Part shown: positions 21,099 to 33,076 of the stretch, piece after piece | How positions within the stretch are numbered: position 1 is the stretch's first letter | Layout: each line of letters begins with the position of its first letter | Notes under the pieces: model-generated | Told to the model about the DNA's origin: nothing | Seen by the model: only the letters and a program-made list of their open reading frames with translations | Databases searched by the model: none | Made by a program: the position numbers and the translations under genes | Assembly (NCBI GenBank): GCA_900642245.1 | Contig: CAAAJI010000002.1 | Location: 499,070-563,069, forward strand | Direction of reading: 5' to 3' | From: Fragilaria radians | Taxonomy: Eukaryota; Bacillariophyta; Fragilariophyceae; Fragilariales; Fragilariaceae | Length of the DNA: 64,000 nt

Positions 21099-22436
21099 GG
21101 AGTGGGGAAGAGAATAATGTATTGGATCTACGGGGATGAATGACCTTTGTCTAGTAATTTAAATACATTAGGGATCTGAATTCTATTAACTTCTACCTTA
21201 TCAAAGATTTTTCCTTCGTGATTTCAAAGCGAGAATTGCGGTGCATCCATTTTTAGTCTGCTGTCACTCAAAACGGCGCACTTCGTTACTATTCCTATTA
21301 GTGAATTCATGACTGTTCCAGCGGTGTAAATTGTTATTTGGAGCTATCAATATAAGACCGTAACTTTCAAGATCATTGCAAGAAGGGGATAGTGGAATAA
21401 TTCTAATAAATAAAGCGCTTTGCCGTGGTGTATCGAAGTCAATGAAGGATATTCAATTTTCACAATCACATCAACACGACCGATTGTTGGGCCATTTTAT
21501 CCACAATAGTTTTAAAAGGCTTGCTATGAACCGTAAAAGTAGATTTCCAGAAAGACGTCCTTAATTATTCCGCATTCATCAATGCATATAAGCGACAATG
21601 AAATATACAAAGAGCGTAGGTAGTGGGCATAATCTCTCCTTTCCTATGAAGTCAGTCATCATATAACTGAAGATGATGCACATTTTTGTCCAGTCGCAAG
21701 AAGGTATTGAAATCCATACTCTAATAATTTAGAATTGGATTTATCCTTCAATGTTAAGTACTAGAATACCTAGCTAAGAGCATTGATAGATACCAAAAAT
21801 AGCACCATCTTGGAGAAGATGACTTTAGGAAAAACTTGCAATATCTCATAACAAAATAATTCCAAAAATTGCAATGGGTGCCATAGACTGCCCTACAAAT
21901 GGTCTATTCTAGGATAAGTCTAGCCAGTCCTACAAGCAGTCCTACACATTGCCCATATCTACCTNNNNNNNNNNNNNNNNNNNNNNNNNNNNNNNNNNNN
22001 NNNNNNNNNNNNNNNNNNNNNNNNNNNNNNNNNNNNNNNNNNNNNNNNNNNNNNNNNNNNNNNNNNNNNNNNNNNNNNNNNNNNNNNNNNNNNNNNNNNN
22101 NNNNNNNNNNNNNNNNNNNNNNNNNNNNNNNNNNNNNNNNNNNNNNNNNNNNNNNNNNNNNNNNNNNNNNNNNNNNNNNNNNNNNNNNNNNNNNNNNNNN
22201 NNNNNNNNNNNNNNNNNNNNNNNNNNNNNNNNNNNNNNNNNNNNNNNNNNNNNGACAACTCATATGTCAATGGGGGGGGGGGGGGGGCATTTTAGCGGAA
22301 AACTCTTCAAAGATATTTTAGGAAGAAAACGATAGTGTTCTCATATTGACAACCGAAGAATCACGAAGAACAATCATCACGGAAAAAATGCGATCCAAAA
22401 TCATTAGTTTAAAGCCGAAATTCATATTTCAAAAAG
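21099..22436. other. Intergenic region with an assembly gap
   Basis: The gap of 289 N is at 21965-22253. After it comes a run of 16 G at 22272-22287, a likely sequencing or assembly trouble spot. The small open frames here do not resemble proteins. The distal part should contain the promoter of the FCP gene. Confidence 0.6.
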
Positions 22437-23072
22437 ATGTATTGGCTACTACTTCTCTCTCTATGTACTCATGCTTTTGCATTCTGTATCCTGAAGTCCA
22501 CGCCAAAACTCTTGAAGGCCCTTCACGCGTTCGAGAATGAGTTAGGGGCGCAAGCGCCTCTCGGATTTTTTGATCCTCTTGGCCTCCTTTCCGATGCCGA
22601 TGACGAAAAATTTGAACGCTTGAGGTATGTAGAGCTAAAACATGGTAGAATTTCTATGCTCGCGGTCTTGGGTCATATTGCCACTACAGGAGGCTTTCGT
22701 CTCCCAGGCGATATCGATTTCCATGGAACTTCCTTCTCCTCCATTCCATCGGGAATTGCCGGACTTGCAGCAGTTCCAACTGCTGGTTTAGCACAAATCA
22801 TTGCGTTCGTAGGTTTTCTTGAGCTTGGAGTCATGAAAGATATCACAGGAGGAGAATTCGTGGGTGACTTTCGAAATAATGCGTTTGATCTCGGTTGGGA
22901 GGTGTTCAGCCCTGAAGAGAAGGTTCGCAAACGTGGGATTGAATTGAACAATGGCCGGGCTGCCATGATGGGAATTCTTGGGTTAATGGTTCATGAAATG
23001 TTACCGACACATGACCCTTATGTTATCAACGGACTTCTCGGAGCCCCTGTAGATTTTAACTCTGGGTTTTAG
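22437..23072 (+). CDS. Fucoxanthin chlorophyll a/c-binding protein (LHC superfamily)
   Basis: A 211-residue intronless gene. The N-terminus is a hydrophobic signal peptide ending HAFAF, the diatom-type ASAFAP-like cleavage site of a bipartite plastid presequence; however, Phe is followed by Cys rather than the usual Pro/Ala. The mature part begins FENELGAQAPLGFFDPLGLL, near residues 32-51. Two chlorophyll-binding helices are clear: ELKHGRISMLAVLGH near 67-81 and GIELNNGRAAMMGILG near 172-187, each with the Glu and His/Asn ligands and the paired Arg. A middle helix lies between (IIAFVGFLELGVMKD). It would harvest light in the thylakoid of a four-membrane plastid. It is shorter than some Lhcr proteins and best fits the Lhcf group, but the subfamily is not certain. 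Confidence 0.95.
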   Translation: MYWLLLLSLCTHAFAFCILKSTPKLLKALHAFENELGAQAPLGFFDPLGLLSDADDEKFERLRYVELKHGRISMLAVLGHIATTGGFRLPGDIDFHGTSFSSIPSGIAGLAAVPTAGLAQIIAFVGFLELGVMKDITGGEFVGDFRNNAFDLGWEVFSPEEKVRKRGIELNNGRAAMMGILGLMVHEMLPTHDPYVINGLLGAPVDFNSGF

Positions 23073-26000
23073 GTTGCAAAGGAATCTATGTCTGCACGTA
23101 GAGTGTCAGTGAAAAGAGAACTTAGTTTTGTACGTTTTCTTTTGACTAGAAGGGAAAACTTACTAAAATAATAACGATTTTTAACGCAGTTTTCCTTCAT
23201 AATAGCTCAGTCTTACATCATGTCTTTACCCATTCTGAAAAGCTGATGAATAGGTAATGTTATGAATTAAGGAACACTTGTCTTAGCTTTCACTGCGGGC
23301 TAAGCTAATCCCGTCTTTATAGCGATGTGCAATGAAGGTCAAAATAGTTGATCTGTTGTATCGATACCCTCTAGATGACATGAACGACACACCGATAGCG
23401 GGGGAAATACCCATTCATCCAGTTTGATCATGTAGCGCTGGGTACTTAAAACATTGCTTCAGACAATAAAAGAATAAGTTCTTTATTGAACATCAGCGTC
23501 TACAATATGGTAAATTTAGATAAGCTTCTATTCAAACAAATATTAATAATTCAGTTCATGGAATGCACTAACGTTTAACACTAAGACAGCAAATAATGAC
23601 CTTTTGTTATGACGAGAACATGTTTTCAGGATATCAGGTACTAAAGAATAAACCAGAAATATGTAGCTCATTCCGAGTTGCCTAGAAAAATACATGTGCC
23701 TCAGAAAACTTCAATTTGAATAGATATGGATTTGAGACCTCCTGTAATCTGGTATGTTGGGGAAAATGGATTATTCTTACTGATCTTAATCAATTATAGA
23801 ATAAATGTCCGTTCTCAAAGGCTATAATTATTTTGTTTCCCTAGACAATTACAGATGTTAAGAAATAAACGATTTTAATTTTCTACCCCTACACAATGAC
23901 ACTTATGAAAACAATAACAAAATTTCAATAACTTTCGGAAAAAATAAAAAGCATTATCTTTGTTAATTGAATTAGATTTTCATAATCCTACTAAAACAAA
24001 CAATACCTCAAAATTGCGACCATAAGATATTCAGGTGTCAATTTAATAGGAAATCGTAATGCGCTCTGATTGGCTAGACTGTTAGTCGCACAAAGGACAC
24101 TTCAAGTCGTTCAAAAAGCAGGGCGCAAAAGGGTTACAAGAATGCTTTGCCAATCTTTCAAAGAAGTCAAGCGCGATGTTGGTTGATAGTGGCACAGAGA
24201 AAAGAAAGTTTAGAGTGCTTATGGATCAAAAGAAATTGACAGATTGGGAAATCAGTGAGAGCGAAATTGAGTAGTTCATCCTTGCCTTGAAAACAAATTA
24301 CATCTTATATTCTGTGGATGTCAAAAAGAAATTTCTTTTGTATTCCTTAACAAACAAATCATTTTCAAAAAGAGAGTTGAGAACTTCTAAGATGCCCATT
24401 TATCAGAAATTGAAACCTCGTCATCATCCCCATTACTTTGGCAACAAATAGATCCAAAATGATTTGATTGTGCAAAATATTACAGACTTCTATCAATCAT
24501 ATACAATTGACCAACGATCCACGGTAATCTACTTTATTCCACAACCTAATCCGGAATTAGAATCTACCTTTAAGCAATTCTATAGAGATTTCAAAACTGC
24601 AATACGACTACTTGCTATAAGAAATAAGGGAGAAGCTATTCACTGGCTTTGCATGTGGGAAATTCTTGCGATTTTGAAAAAATCCCATGATTCATGGCAT
24701 AGCAAGCATTTAGAAAGCCACGGTTGATCATACCAGGAAAAGCAAAATCAAAGTTTTTCTACCTAATATTTTTTGTAAGTTCACATACCAAAACAGATTT
24801 CAAATTGTAGCAACGTAAAGAGTCTTCCCCAATTACGATTAAGCATATTTACCTATTATTTGATATCAGAGGAGATAACTTATCTTTCTTCCTTGTCCAG
24901 TCAGAAGAGAACCTTGCCTTTCAAAGATCAGGTACCTTTAACCATCTGCTTCTGCAAAATCCCTCCCATTACCTGAAATCTTGAATTCTTGAGCTATCAT
25001 GCTAAAGGAAAGTGCAAATCCACCGTATCCTACTTGCCTCAAGAAAAGCAACAACTGTTATCAGACGTCTGCCATGGTACCTTTTTCCTGTAACTCTCCT
25101 GAAACCTTCATTGCCTTTGATCATGTAGTGCAATTCGTGAAAGCTGCCCTTTGGTGATGAGAATTCATATCATAATCATCATCTCCTAACGTCAGGGCTC
25201 CAGAGGCTTCTCCACGTTGTACCCGGTGCATCTTCGTGGACGTCAATCGCCTTTTTGCCCTGAGTCAACGTATCAATTACGGAACTCTAACATAGAGATC
25301 TAGGCCTTGAACTATTGTTGTCATGGCAAAACTCTTCACAAGCTAGAGGCTAATTCCTAAATAAGTCAAACAATACATTTTATTGTGCAAAAACTCTTCA
25401 ATGATATCAATTTCCTGTTAATTTCCTTTTCAAATATCACTCAAATTTTGATGGCGTGTCTTTCTTCTTTACCTTGATATGCCAATTATAGATAAGGCAT
25501 TGTGCACAAGTAACAATTATTCATGTCAAAGCAAATTAATAGAATAAACTTAATATTTTTCTGCTTTGTTGATTTGCTTACAGCTTTGAGGCAGATAGCA
25601 TTTTATACATAGTACCTTGTTATAGTGAAATCCGCTTTTTTATGAGACCAAATGATTGCGTTCAGAAAGTCTAATAGTGAGTAATTTTAGGAGAGTTGGA
25701 TTAAAAACGTTGTATAAAATGCTCCATTTTTTTGATACGCAGATGCTTCTACGATTAAAATTTTGGGTTTTATTTAACTTTTTATTGTTAGCAAGTTAAA
25801 AGGCCGTTTCTCAATCATCTAGCTGCTATTCAACAAGGATTATTTCCTATAGTTAGGTTTGAGGTGCTTGGTATGGAAAACATCATACACATGGCCGAAA
25901 CGGATGTCTTACGCGTTTAGAAGTTTTCGAGTTTGCATCAATTCAATTCGGCAAGGCTTCAAGCAGAGAAATTATGCTGCTTTGGTAGCAACTGCATGGG

Positions 26001-26871
26001 TATTTTGTAGCACTTACCACATGACTCTGCAAGGAGCATCAGTACAACAACTGTGTGGCCATGAAGTGTCGATAAATAATGAGTTTCAGGGAATCAGGCT
26101 TTAATTGAATCGTAAAAGGGAATTATGCACACACCAAGCGAATTTTGCATAACTACGCCGTAGTGAGAACTCTTGACTGACTTTACAGCGATATTTGAAA
26201 TTAATAATTGGATATACTGCTTCACGGGCAGTACGAGACAACGTCCAATTTACAAAATGTATCCTTTGCCTCAGATGGTTTCAAAATGTCAGATCCCGGA
26301 ATAGTAATAATATGGAAGACTTTTTCTGAAATTTTGATGATGCTAGGAAGAAAGATATTAACAGATTATCTAGCTAAGAAATGAGGTGGTCAATAAAATT
26401 CTCTCTACTGCATCCATGAGAATGAATATCTCAATGTCTAAATTCAGATGAGCAAAGATTTTTTTCGTGGTGAGATGTATGTCCATATTATTAACCTTAT
26501 AGTAGTAAGTTTTGGGAAGGCTTTACTGGATTTGTATGTTGCGTGTAAGCGGTTAATGCCTTACTACGTACACAAGAAAATTTTTGCCTCCGCCACCGAC
26601 ATCACCAATATTGTTGATTATTTTGCAAACCACTAGCTTTGAAGCGAATGCAATAAGAGGAAGCAATCGATTAAGACAAATCTGAAAGGACTGAGAAGAG
26701 CTGCTATTGAAAGCGTTCGGATCCAGATTGAATTAGCGACAATAGATCTTTTGGGGTTCAATCGAAAAAGTATCGATTCATTGGCTATTCGGCATTTTTC
26801 TGTCTACGTAATCTCCAGTATTGTGATCACGTGCTCGAAAATTGGGAGGTGCAGTGAAAAAATATTTCACC
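23073..26871. other. Long intergenic region (3.8 kb), no supported gene
   Basis: Only short open frames occur (for example 24464-24727 and 25859-26104, both plus strand). Neither matches a family I know, and several adjoining frames are closed by stops, so I treat them as chance or decayed sequence. No tRNA, rRNA or transposon motif was recognised. The last 50 bp contain CACGTG at about 26829-26834, a possible E-box-like site upstream of the next gene; this is weak evidence alone. Confidence 0.55.
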
Positions 26872-29800
26872 ATGGCATCAGATATCAACATGGGAGTGGA
26901 TCTATCTATATCGGGAACAGATGTTTTTGACTTTGGCTTGGATCACAATGAACCTCCTCCTGCTGATAAGCGAAAGGATACGTATGAGGAAATCATGGGG
27001 ATCGGGGAGCGCGGGAATAAGTCATTGTCAAATAGATTAGTCTCTTTTCGCGACTGGTTGGATCAAGATGCTAATGTGGTAATTCATCCACACCTTTGTA
27101 TAGTGAACGGGGAGGCAACTGACGGAACGAAGAATGCTCCAGTCCTGTCATATGGGCCTCCGCCAGGTGTCAACACAGCAAATAATAATCAAGCCGAAGG
27201 CAGAATTGGCGTCATTGACAGCGAAGCCGATCAGGCACTTTACGACCGATCCATGGGTTGCCAAGTACGTGCAACGAAAGAAATTAAAAAAGACGATGTG
27301 CTTCTTATAGTTCCTCGTCAAGCGATGGTAACTCCTGATTTAGTAGCAGCTAGCGATGCCGGCCGCGCAGTTTTGGCATGTATTGAAACGGGAAATGATA
27401 ATTTGACCCATTTTTGGGATCCATTTGAAAACACAGCGACCTTAGAGATGAATTTCCAGGAAAAAATAGGACTCTGCAATGGAACACAGCTATTAGTCAA
27501 GATTTTGCAGGAACGCAAAAAGGCTGAAACAGCGGAAATGAAATCGTTGCAATTATTGGAGCAAGCAATGCAAAATTTTTCCGGCCTTGTCGCAGTAGGA
27601 CGAAGTAAGTTAGTTCTGCCATTTACCTTGGCTGCATGGGGGAAAATATCAACCAGAGCTGTCATACTTGCCTTTTTAATTCACCAGAGATTTTCCGACT
27701 CGATAAAACCTGAAATCAGAGGGGTTGCTGTTGAGATTTCCGAAGAGATGGATGATTGTCAAAGTTGCCTATCTTCATCTGCAGAGTGTTTTGTACCACA
27801 AGCATCACCAATCAGTTTTGGTCCATATGCTCGAATTCTTCCCTCCGCTGTCTCTTTACCCATTTGTTGGAAGCGAAATGAGTTAGCACTTTTTTCTCAG
27901 TGTGTTCCGGGGATTAAGCCACTGCAGGAAGTAGCTAGAATGACACTATTGTTGGCCTCAGAATTTGTTGCTCTTGTTGATGCCGGCATTTTGCATCGCT
28001 TTCCGAGTGTTTTCCCTCGTGGACTCATTACGTGGGAGCGTTGGGTATGGGCGGCATCAGTGTATACATCTCGTGTTCTTCCTGCATCAATGTATCTAAA
28101 CAAAGAAGATGAAAATGCACATTCTCATAAGCCAGCTAACCCAACTTTATTTCAGTCTGATGCCGCGGTTTGGACTGAACTCGGAGTTATGATTCCATTT
28201 CTTGACATGCTAAACCATGAAGTTGATGCCGCTCAAGTGGTCTGGGAACCTGCTTCCTTTTGCGTTGAAGGAGAGACTGCTGAGTCATTACCCAAGGCAA
28301 TATCCCATAAGCGCGTTAAGAAGGGGTCAGAGCTTTACTGCAACTACGGCCCGAATTTAACAAATGAGCACCTGATTCTTCAATATGGCTTTGGCCTCAT
28401 AAATAATCCCTCCGACGAAGCAAGGATGGGTTGGAGCTTGGCAGATTGTGTTGGTAATATTGAGATTCCGAAGGATTATATTCCTCCATTCCGAATATTT
28501 GACTTCGAAACTAGATCTCAGGAATCCTCTCCGGACATTAATTCTTTTTCAGAATCAATAGAGAAAAAACAGGTTTTTGAGTCGTCAGACCCGTTAGATA
28601 TTAAAAATTGGTGGACAGACGCCCGTCTGTCGCTCCTTAATCGCCAAGCTCTCATTGGTGACAGCACTCTTGCTAGTTTGACTGCAGGTAAAAAAATGAT
28701 TACAGCAGCTTTGAATGATGGCTCGTACCATCCACATCTCTTAGCAGCTGCAGTAGTCGCAACCATGGATGAGGCAAGAGTTCGGTATTTAGACGGATTG
28801 AGCAATTCTGAATCTGAAAATGGGACCAATCCCTTGGCCATCGGAAAGTCTCATCAAATGGTCTTGAGAGCATACCTTGCATTCCATTTCACTGGGAAAC
28901 TTGAAAAGCTTCTGAAAAACTTAAATAACGGTCTAAAAGGTCATTTTGATGATGTAAATATTTGGATAAAAGGATCGGATGGTACAGAGGTGAAATCAGA
29001 TCAGAGTGAGAAAACTGAGGGTTGGAACAAATTCTTCGAGGCCAAAGCATACGTTACATCGGCTGCGGTGGAGAAACGTTTTTATCCAGTATCCCCAGAG
29101 AGTTGCGTGTTGGCTTTGTACGATGGTCAAGTACGAGCATTGTATAAGTCCATCGAAGGCCTTGAGACAATGGAAAAGTTTCGGGCCGGTGTCCTTCGTC
29201 AACTAGAGGATTTAGATTTTAACATTCTATCCGACGATGATATCTCTCAAGAGGACACAAGTGCTGTAAACGAAGGATTTTCAATCAAAGAAGATGATAT
29301 TGAGAGCTTAAATAAGCCAGAAGATGGACCTATCGTTGATGAAGATGGAGTAAACGGGAAGAGTAAGGAAAAGAGCAAAACCAAGAATAGGCGTCGTAAC
29401 CGGAAAAAGTCAAATGGAGGAGACAATCGAGGATTACCAATAAGCGGTATTGATGGACGCCCTGCAATCAAACTTCACATTGGAAATCTTGCATACTGCA
29501 CCTTGGCATCAGACTTGTTTGAATATTTTGCCTCAGCCTACGGTCGCGAAAGTGTTCTTGAGTGTCACATCCCAACGGAAAGAGAAACAGGACGGTCTCG
29601 TGGGTTTGGATTTGTAACAATGCCCGAAGCAGCTTCCTTACAAGCTTTGCAACCTGGCAAAAAACATGAAGTTCACGGTAGAATTCTGAAAATAGCAGAG
29701 AGTAGTTCCGCTGGTTCAGCTAATCGAAACAGGGGCCCGGGTATTAATACCATCGTAGTAACTGATAGATGTGCTCGATGTGGATACCGCCCTCGATATT

Positions 29801-30564
29801 GTGTGTGCCCAGTTCCAGATATTCCAGCCTTCAATGGTGTACCTGGTCGTTTCCCGCACCCACCTGATATGCGGGGGCCTGAATTTCCTGATACACGTGG
29901 AAGGGGTGACCCTGAATATGATTATTATGGCGGTAGCCACCGTAGAGATCGGGAGCGAGGAAGAGAGTCATTTAGCCCTAGTCCTGTACATCATCGTTCA
30001 GGAATCAGGGGTCCTCGAGACTGGGAATACGAATGGCGAGGTTATGATTATGATCGGTCTAGAAGAAGTCGGTCTCCCAGTTACGGTCATGAACGAGAAA
30101 GGGACCGTGACAGGAGCCGACGACGATCAAGAGATCGTGATAAGGACAGAGATCGTGATCGTGATAGAGAAAGATCACGTGAGAGGAGACGCTCACACGA
30201 AGATAGACGTTCATCTCGATACAGCCGAAGTCGAAGTCCTGTTGAAGAAGAACCTGAAGTAGCCAGGCCTTCGAGACGAGATCGAGATTACGACCGCCGC
30301 AGTGGCAGTGTTAAGGGTGCAGGCGAGCATATAGTTGATTCTAAGATTATGAGTGACACAGAAAGTATGACACCTACTCCAATCGGTTTGGAGAGGAAGC
30401 GGAGTCGTGAAAGCCGCCGTCGAAGCCGGAGTCGAAGTGCAAGTTGTAGCCGCAGTGGTAGTAGAAGTCGGAGTAGAAGCCGAAGCCGAGATCGTGGGAA
30501 AAGTGGAAAAAGGAAGCGGAGCAGCAAAAAGGAGGGGAAGAAACGAGATCGTAGTCCACATTAG
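26872..30564 (+). CDS. SET-domain protein (SETD3/LSMT type) fused to RRM, Cys knuckle and RS tail
   Basis: One uninterrupted 1230-residue frame. The ATG at 26872 has good context (TTCACCATGG); the frame is open a little further upstream but without an ATG. Domain order: an acidic N-terminus; a split SET domain of the Rubisco-LSMT/SETD3 family from about 115 to 520, including DVLLIVPR, VMIPFLDMLNHE near 440 and LYCNYGPNL near 490; a helical LSMT-type C-lobe to about 800; a Lys-rich linker; an RRM at about 864-943 with RNP2 LHIGNL and RNP1 GRSRGFGFV; a CxxC/CxC knuckle, CARCGYRPRYCVC, near 966-980; and an Arg/Ser/Asp dipeptide tail of about 200 residues as in SR splicing factors. It probably methylates a protein (His or Lys) in an RNA-processing setting. 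A GTAAGT near 27605 is not used, because splicing there would break the frame and a conserved helix. Confidence 0.9.
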   Translation: MASDINMGVDLSISGTDVFDFGLDHNEPPPADKRKDTYEEIMGIGERGNKSLSNRLVSFRDWLDQDANVVIHPHLCIVNGEATDGTKNAPVLSYGPPPGVNTANNNQAEGRIGVIDSEADQALYDRSMGCQVRATKEIKKDDVLLIVPRQAMVTPDLVAASDAGRAVLACIETGNDNLTHFWDPFENTATLEMNFQEKIGLCNGTQLLVKILQERKKAETAEMKSLQLLEQAMQNFSGLVAVGRSKLVLPFTLAAWGKISTRAVILAFLIHQRFSDSIKPEIRGVAVEISEEMDDCQSCLSSSAECFVPQASPISFGPYARILPSAVSLPICWKRNELALFSQCVPGIKPLQEVARMTLLLASEFVALVDAGILHRFPSVFPRGLITWERWVWAASVYTSRVLPASMYLNKEDENAHSHKPANPTLFQSDAAVWTELGVMIPFLDMLNHEVDAAQVVWEPASFCVEGETAESLPKAISHKRVKKGSELYCNYGPNLTNEHLILQYGFGLINNPSDEARMGWSLADCVGNIEIPKDYIPPFRIFDFETRSQESSPDINSFSESIEKKQVFESSDPLDIKNWWTDARLSLLNRQALIGDSTLASLTAGKKMITAALNDGSYHPHLLAAAVVATMDEARVRYLDGLSNSESENGTNPLAIGKSHQMVLRAYLAFHFTGKLEKLLKNLNNGLKGHFDDVNIWIKGSDGTEVKSDQSEKTEGWNKFFEAKAYVTSAAVEKRFYPVSPESCVLALYDGQVRALYKSIEGLETMEKFRAGVLRQLEDLDFNILSDDDISQEDTSAVNEGFSIKEDDIESLNKPEDGPIVDEDGVNGKSKEKSKTKNRRRNRKKSNGGDNRGLPISGIDGRPAIKLHIGNLAYCTLASDLFEYFASAYGRESVLECHIPTERETGRSRGFGFVTMPEAASLQALQPGKKHEVHGRILKIAESSSAGSANRNRGPGINTIVVTDRCARCGYRPRYCVCPVPDIPAFNGVPGRFPHPPDMRGPEFPDTRGRGDPEYDYYGGSHRRDRERGRESFSPSPVHHRSGIRGPRDWEYEWRGYDYDRSRRSRSPSYGHERERDRDRSRRRSRDRDKDRDRDRDRERSRERRRSHEDRRSSRYSRSRSPVEEEPEVARPSRRDRDYDRRSGSVKGAGEHIVDSKIMSDTESMTPTPIGLERKRSRESRRRSRSRSASCSRSGSRSRSRSRSRDRGKSGKRKRSSKKEGKKRDRSPH

Positions 30565-30663
30565 AATCTGGAGATCACGCTTTCAATGAAATTGAATAAT
30601 TAACAAGGCTTTTTTGTTAGATTAGATTCTAATGCATTAAAGTCTAAATTGCTCTAAATTCTT

Positions 30664-32023
30664 CTATGTTAAAACGGACAATCCTTCCATCCGATACCTT
30701 GAATTCAAGTCATCCTGGCTTACGTAGCAACCTGAAACAGCTCGAGGAGAGCCTGGTGAGACTTGAAAGGCATGCCTTCCATGTAAGCATCTCTTTCGAT
30801 TGAAACGACGTTAGATATTATTCCCACTCTTCTCGTTCAGTCATATTGCTTACCTGATTCTCAAGTATAATGGTGTCTCCTGGTCTAAGCTTAATAACAA
30901 GTCGTATGCTATCCCTGCTCAAAATTGAATCCCATTTTGCATGAGCGTGCGCCAACTCCTCATAAAACAATTCATAGTGTACGGAATCGTTTTCTAAATA
31001 GGAAGGGAGATCTGGAAGTCTATCTAGGTCATTGTGTCTAATGCCTATGACTTCACCAGAACAGGCATTTATTAATTTCCCCGATGCTTCTAGATGCCAA
31101 CCAGTTTCGTGGTCAATGCAGTGATACCTTCGAGGTGTTGATGACATGATTTGGAAGGCACGAGGGTCCTCGTTACGAAGAATATCACAGGCTGCTAAGC
31201 CATCCGCATAAACGCTTTCTCCTCCTGATGCTGCAGGTTGAATCATGGTAAATATTTGCAACCCTGGAGGAGACTGCAAATAAGTCATATCCGTATGCAA
31301 GGGTAAGCTTCCTTGTCCATATGCTGAGTCAGCTACGCTAGTTCCTTCCGGTTGTACATCTGATGTAGTAAACCATACAGTCCCATAAAGTGTCCGTAGT
31401 GGTCCATCTGTCCCATTTGAAAGTACGATCTCTCTTCCCCCATTTCGGTATGTCTCTATCAATGACGCAGAAATTTGATTTTTCTTTGATGAACCCGACA
31501 CGGCTGAAGCCATAGCAGCAATTGCTGCTCCTCCGTCATTGATTGGAGTTTCTTTTACAAGTAGAATACCGTAATCATAAATTGTTCGTAATGCCCGGCT
31601 CATTCCATCTTCATCGTATATTAATCTTTCAAACTGTATCGACATTGTGTCGGAATTTCTTACGTCAACCTCTTTCAGGCCAGTCCATAGTTTGCGAGTC
31701 ATAACAGGCTTTTTCCATCTGCGAAGATTTTGCTCGATCCAGGTAGACGAATAATTCGTGGTGACACCATCTGCCCAGTCCACAACATAGTGACTTCCTT
31801 TCCTTTTTGACGACTTTATCGCATATCGGTTGTTAAGAAATTGATTGCTAATTGGCTTTCCGTTGTCTCTGTCAAATTGAATATCAATACGTTGTTTCGT
31901 GGCAGGGTCAAAGTTTATCTCATGGCTATCTCGAAGGAACCGCTTTGGAAGTGCTACTTCTGCGAGAGTCGAGTACATTCGGTTTGTTATACCTGCGCAA
32001 GCCCTAAATAGTTGGAGTCTCAT
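30664..32023 (-). CDS. Gamma-butyrobetaine/trimethyllysine dioxygenase-like (TauD family)
   Basis: Two exons: 30854-32023 and 30664-30792, with a 61-nt intron (GTAAGC...AAAG) in phase 0, giving 432 residues. It is a Fe(II)/2-oxoglutarate dioxygenase: LPLHTDMTYLQSPPG holds the HxD iron ligands (His243, Asp245), and the second exon supplies the distal His in LHGR (His394). Residues about 45-110 resemble the N-terminal module (DUF971) of carnitine-biosynthesis hydroxylases (VDWADG...). The N-terminus, with scattered Arg and no acid in the first 20 residues, looks mitochondrial. These enzymes hydroxylate trimethyllysine or gamma-butyrobetaine in carnitine synthesis; which one is not decided. The gene is convergent with the SET-RRM gene, with stops only about 100 bp apart. 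Confidence 0.9.
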
Positions 32024-33076
32024 GGTGATTAGCAGAATTTAATATTTATCCATGCGTCGTCGTTACAAATACTCGTCCATTTCTAAAAAAAGTAATCCTG
32101 AAAGAGAAGTCAAAAATCTGGACGTCACGTAGGTAGGACTAGTATTGCCACAATTTACGTTTACCCACTGACACCTATTTCCAATAAAGTTTTGGTGAGC
32201 GGTTTCCCACCAAGTTCATCCTTAGTTTCCAAGCCAAATCTTAAGCTACATTTCTAATTCTAGCCTGACCAAGCCCTTTTCAAAATCTGTTATGATTATT
32301 CCTTTGCCCAATACTGAAACATTTGATTACCTTGAAGCTTAGTCACTATATAACTGACACATGCTTCATCCGCAATGTAATCTAGCTTCAGTACATTCAC
32401 TGCTTTTGCTTCATAAACACGCTAACCTTGCATCGCATTTTGTTTCCTATTCAGTACACTTGCAAAGATTGCTTGTGTTCAAGATAGCTGTCATTTTTTT
32501 ATCTATCTTTAGTGCTGAACGATCTAGTTCCACATGTAATAGCCTAAACTTCTGTTCATATCTCTAAAACCCTTATCCCCAATGCGACCTTTAAGTTTAG
32601 GCATCCCAATGGGAACATTCATTCCAGTGTCTGGATAAAAATCTTTCAAAGTAAAGTGGTCCTCAAAAGGATGGATAGAGCAATTGAGATTGACGTAACT
32701 GCAACAATTTTGCCTTTAGAGAACGTCTTGATGTACAATAAATCCGTGTATGTGCCCCAAATGTACTTCTCTTGTGCATACCTTGTAGATACTCATGGTA
32801 GATGTTGCAAAAACAGAATATTATCGCCCTGCTTCTTTGCTCCAAGGGCAACAAATCAAATACATGCTGAGTGCAAAGGATTACTATCATGATGTTTCCC
32901 TTGTAAGCACATAAGAGCGTTTGAATAGGAAAGCAAAAATCGCTTAATGCATGATATGAATCTTGATTTCAGAGTCCATTTCTATGCCATAGAAGAAGTT
33001 AACATCATTAACATTTCACAAATGATGACATCAGATGTAACAAAAGAATGTCACATGAAACATTTGTATGGACACA
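32024..33076 (-). mobile_element. Mobile-element debris with a Copia fragment
   Basis: On the minus strand at about 32585-32690 the translation contains NCSIHPFEDHF and KDFYPDTGMNVP. This parallels CSIYPVEGHLSWKDFYP in the first Copia element and so marks the region just before its RNase H. The surrounding sequence has many stops and I could not align it further. No host gene is seen in this stretch. Confidence 0.5.

Noticed and set aside
22272..22287. A run of 16 G as a possible regulatory G-tract
   Set aside because: It borders an assembly gap and is more likely a sequencing or assembly artefact.
24060..24740. A possible decayed gene in the 3.8-kb intergenic region
   Set aside because: Only short open frames with no start, splice or family support.
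26829..26834. CACGTG as a promoter element of the SET-RRM gene
   Set aside because: A single 6-bp palindrome is expected by chance; no second site supports it.
27605..27687. A GTAAGT...CACCAG pair that looks like an intron in the SET gene
   Set aside because: Its length (83 nt) would shift the frame, and the stretch encodes a helix expected in the LSMT family.
30407..30589. Val/Glu/Ala-rich and Leu/Arg-rich open frames over the RS tail
   Set aside because: They are other-frame translations of the RS-repeat coding sequence.
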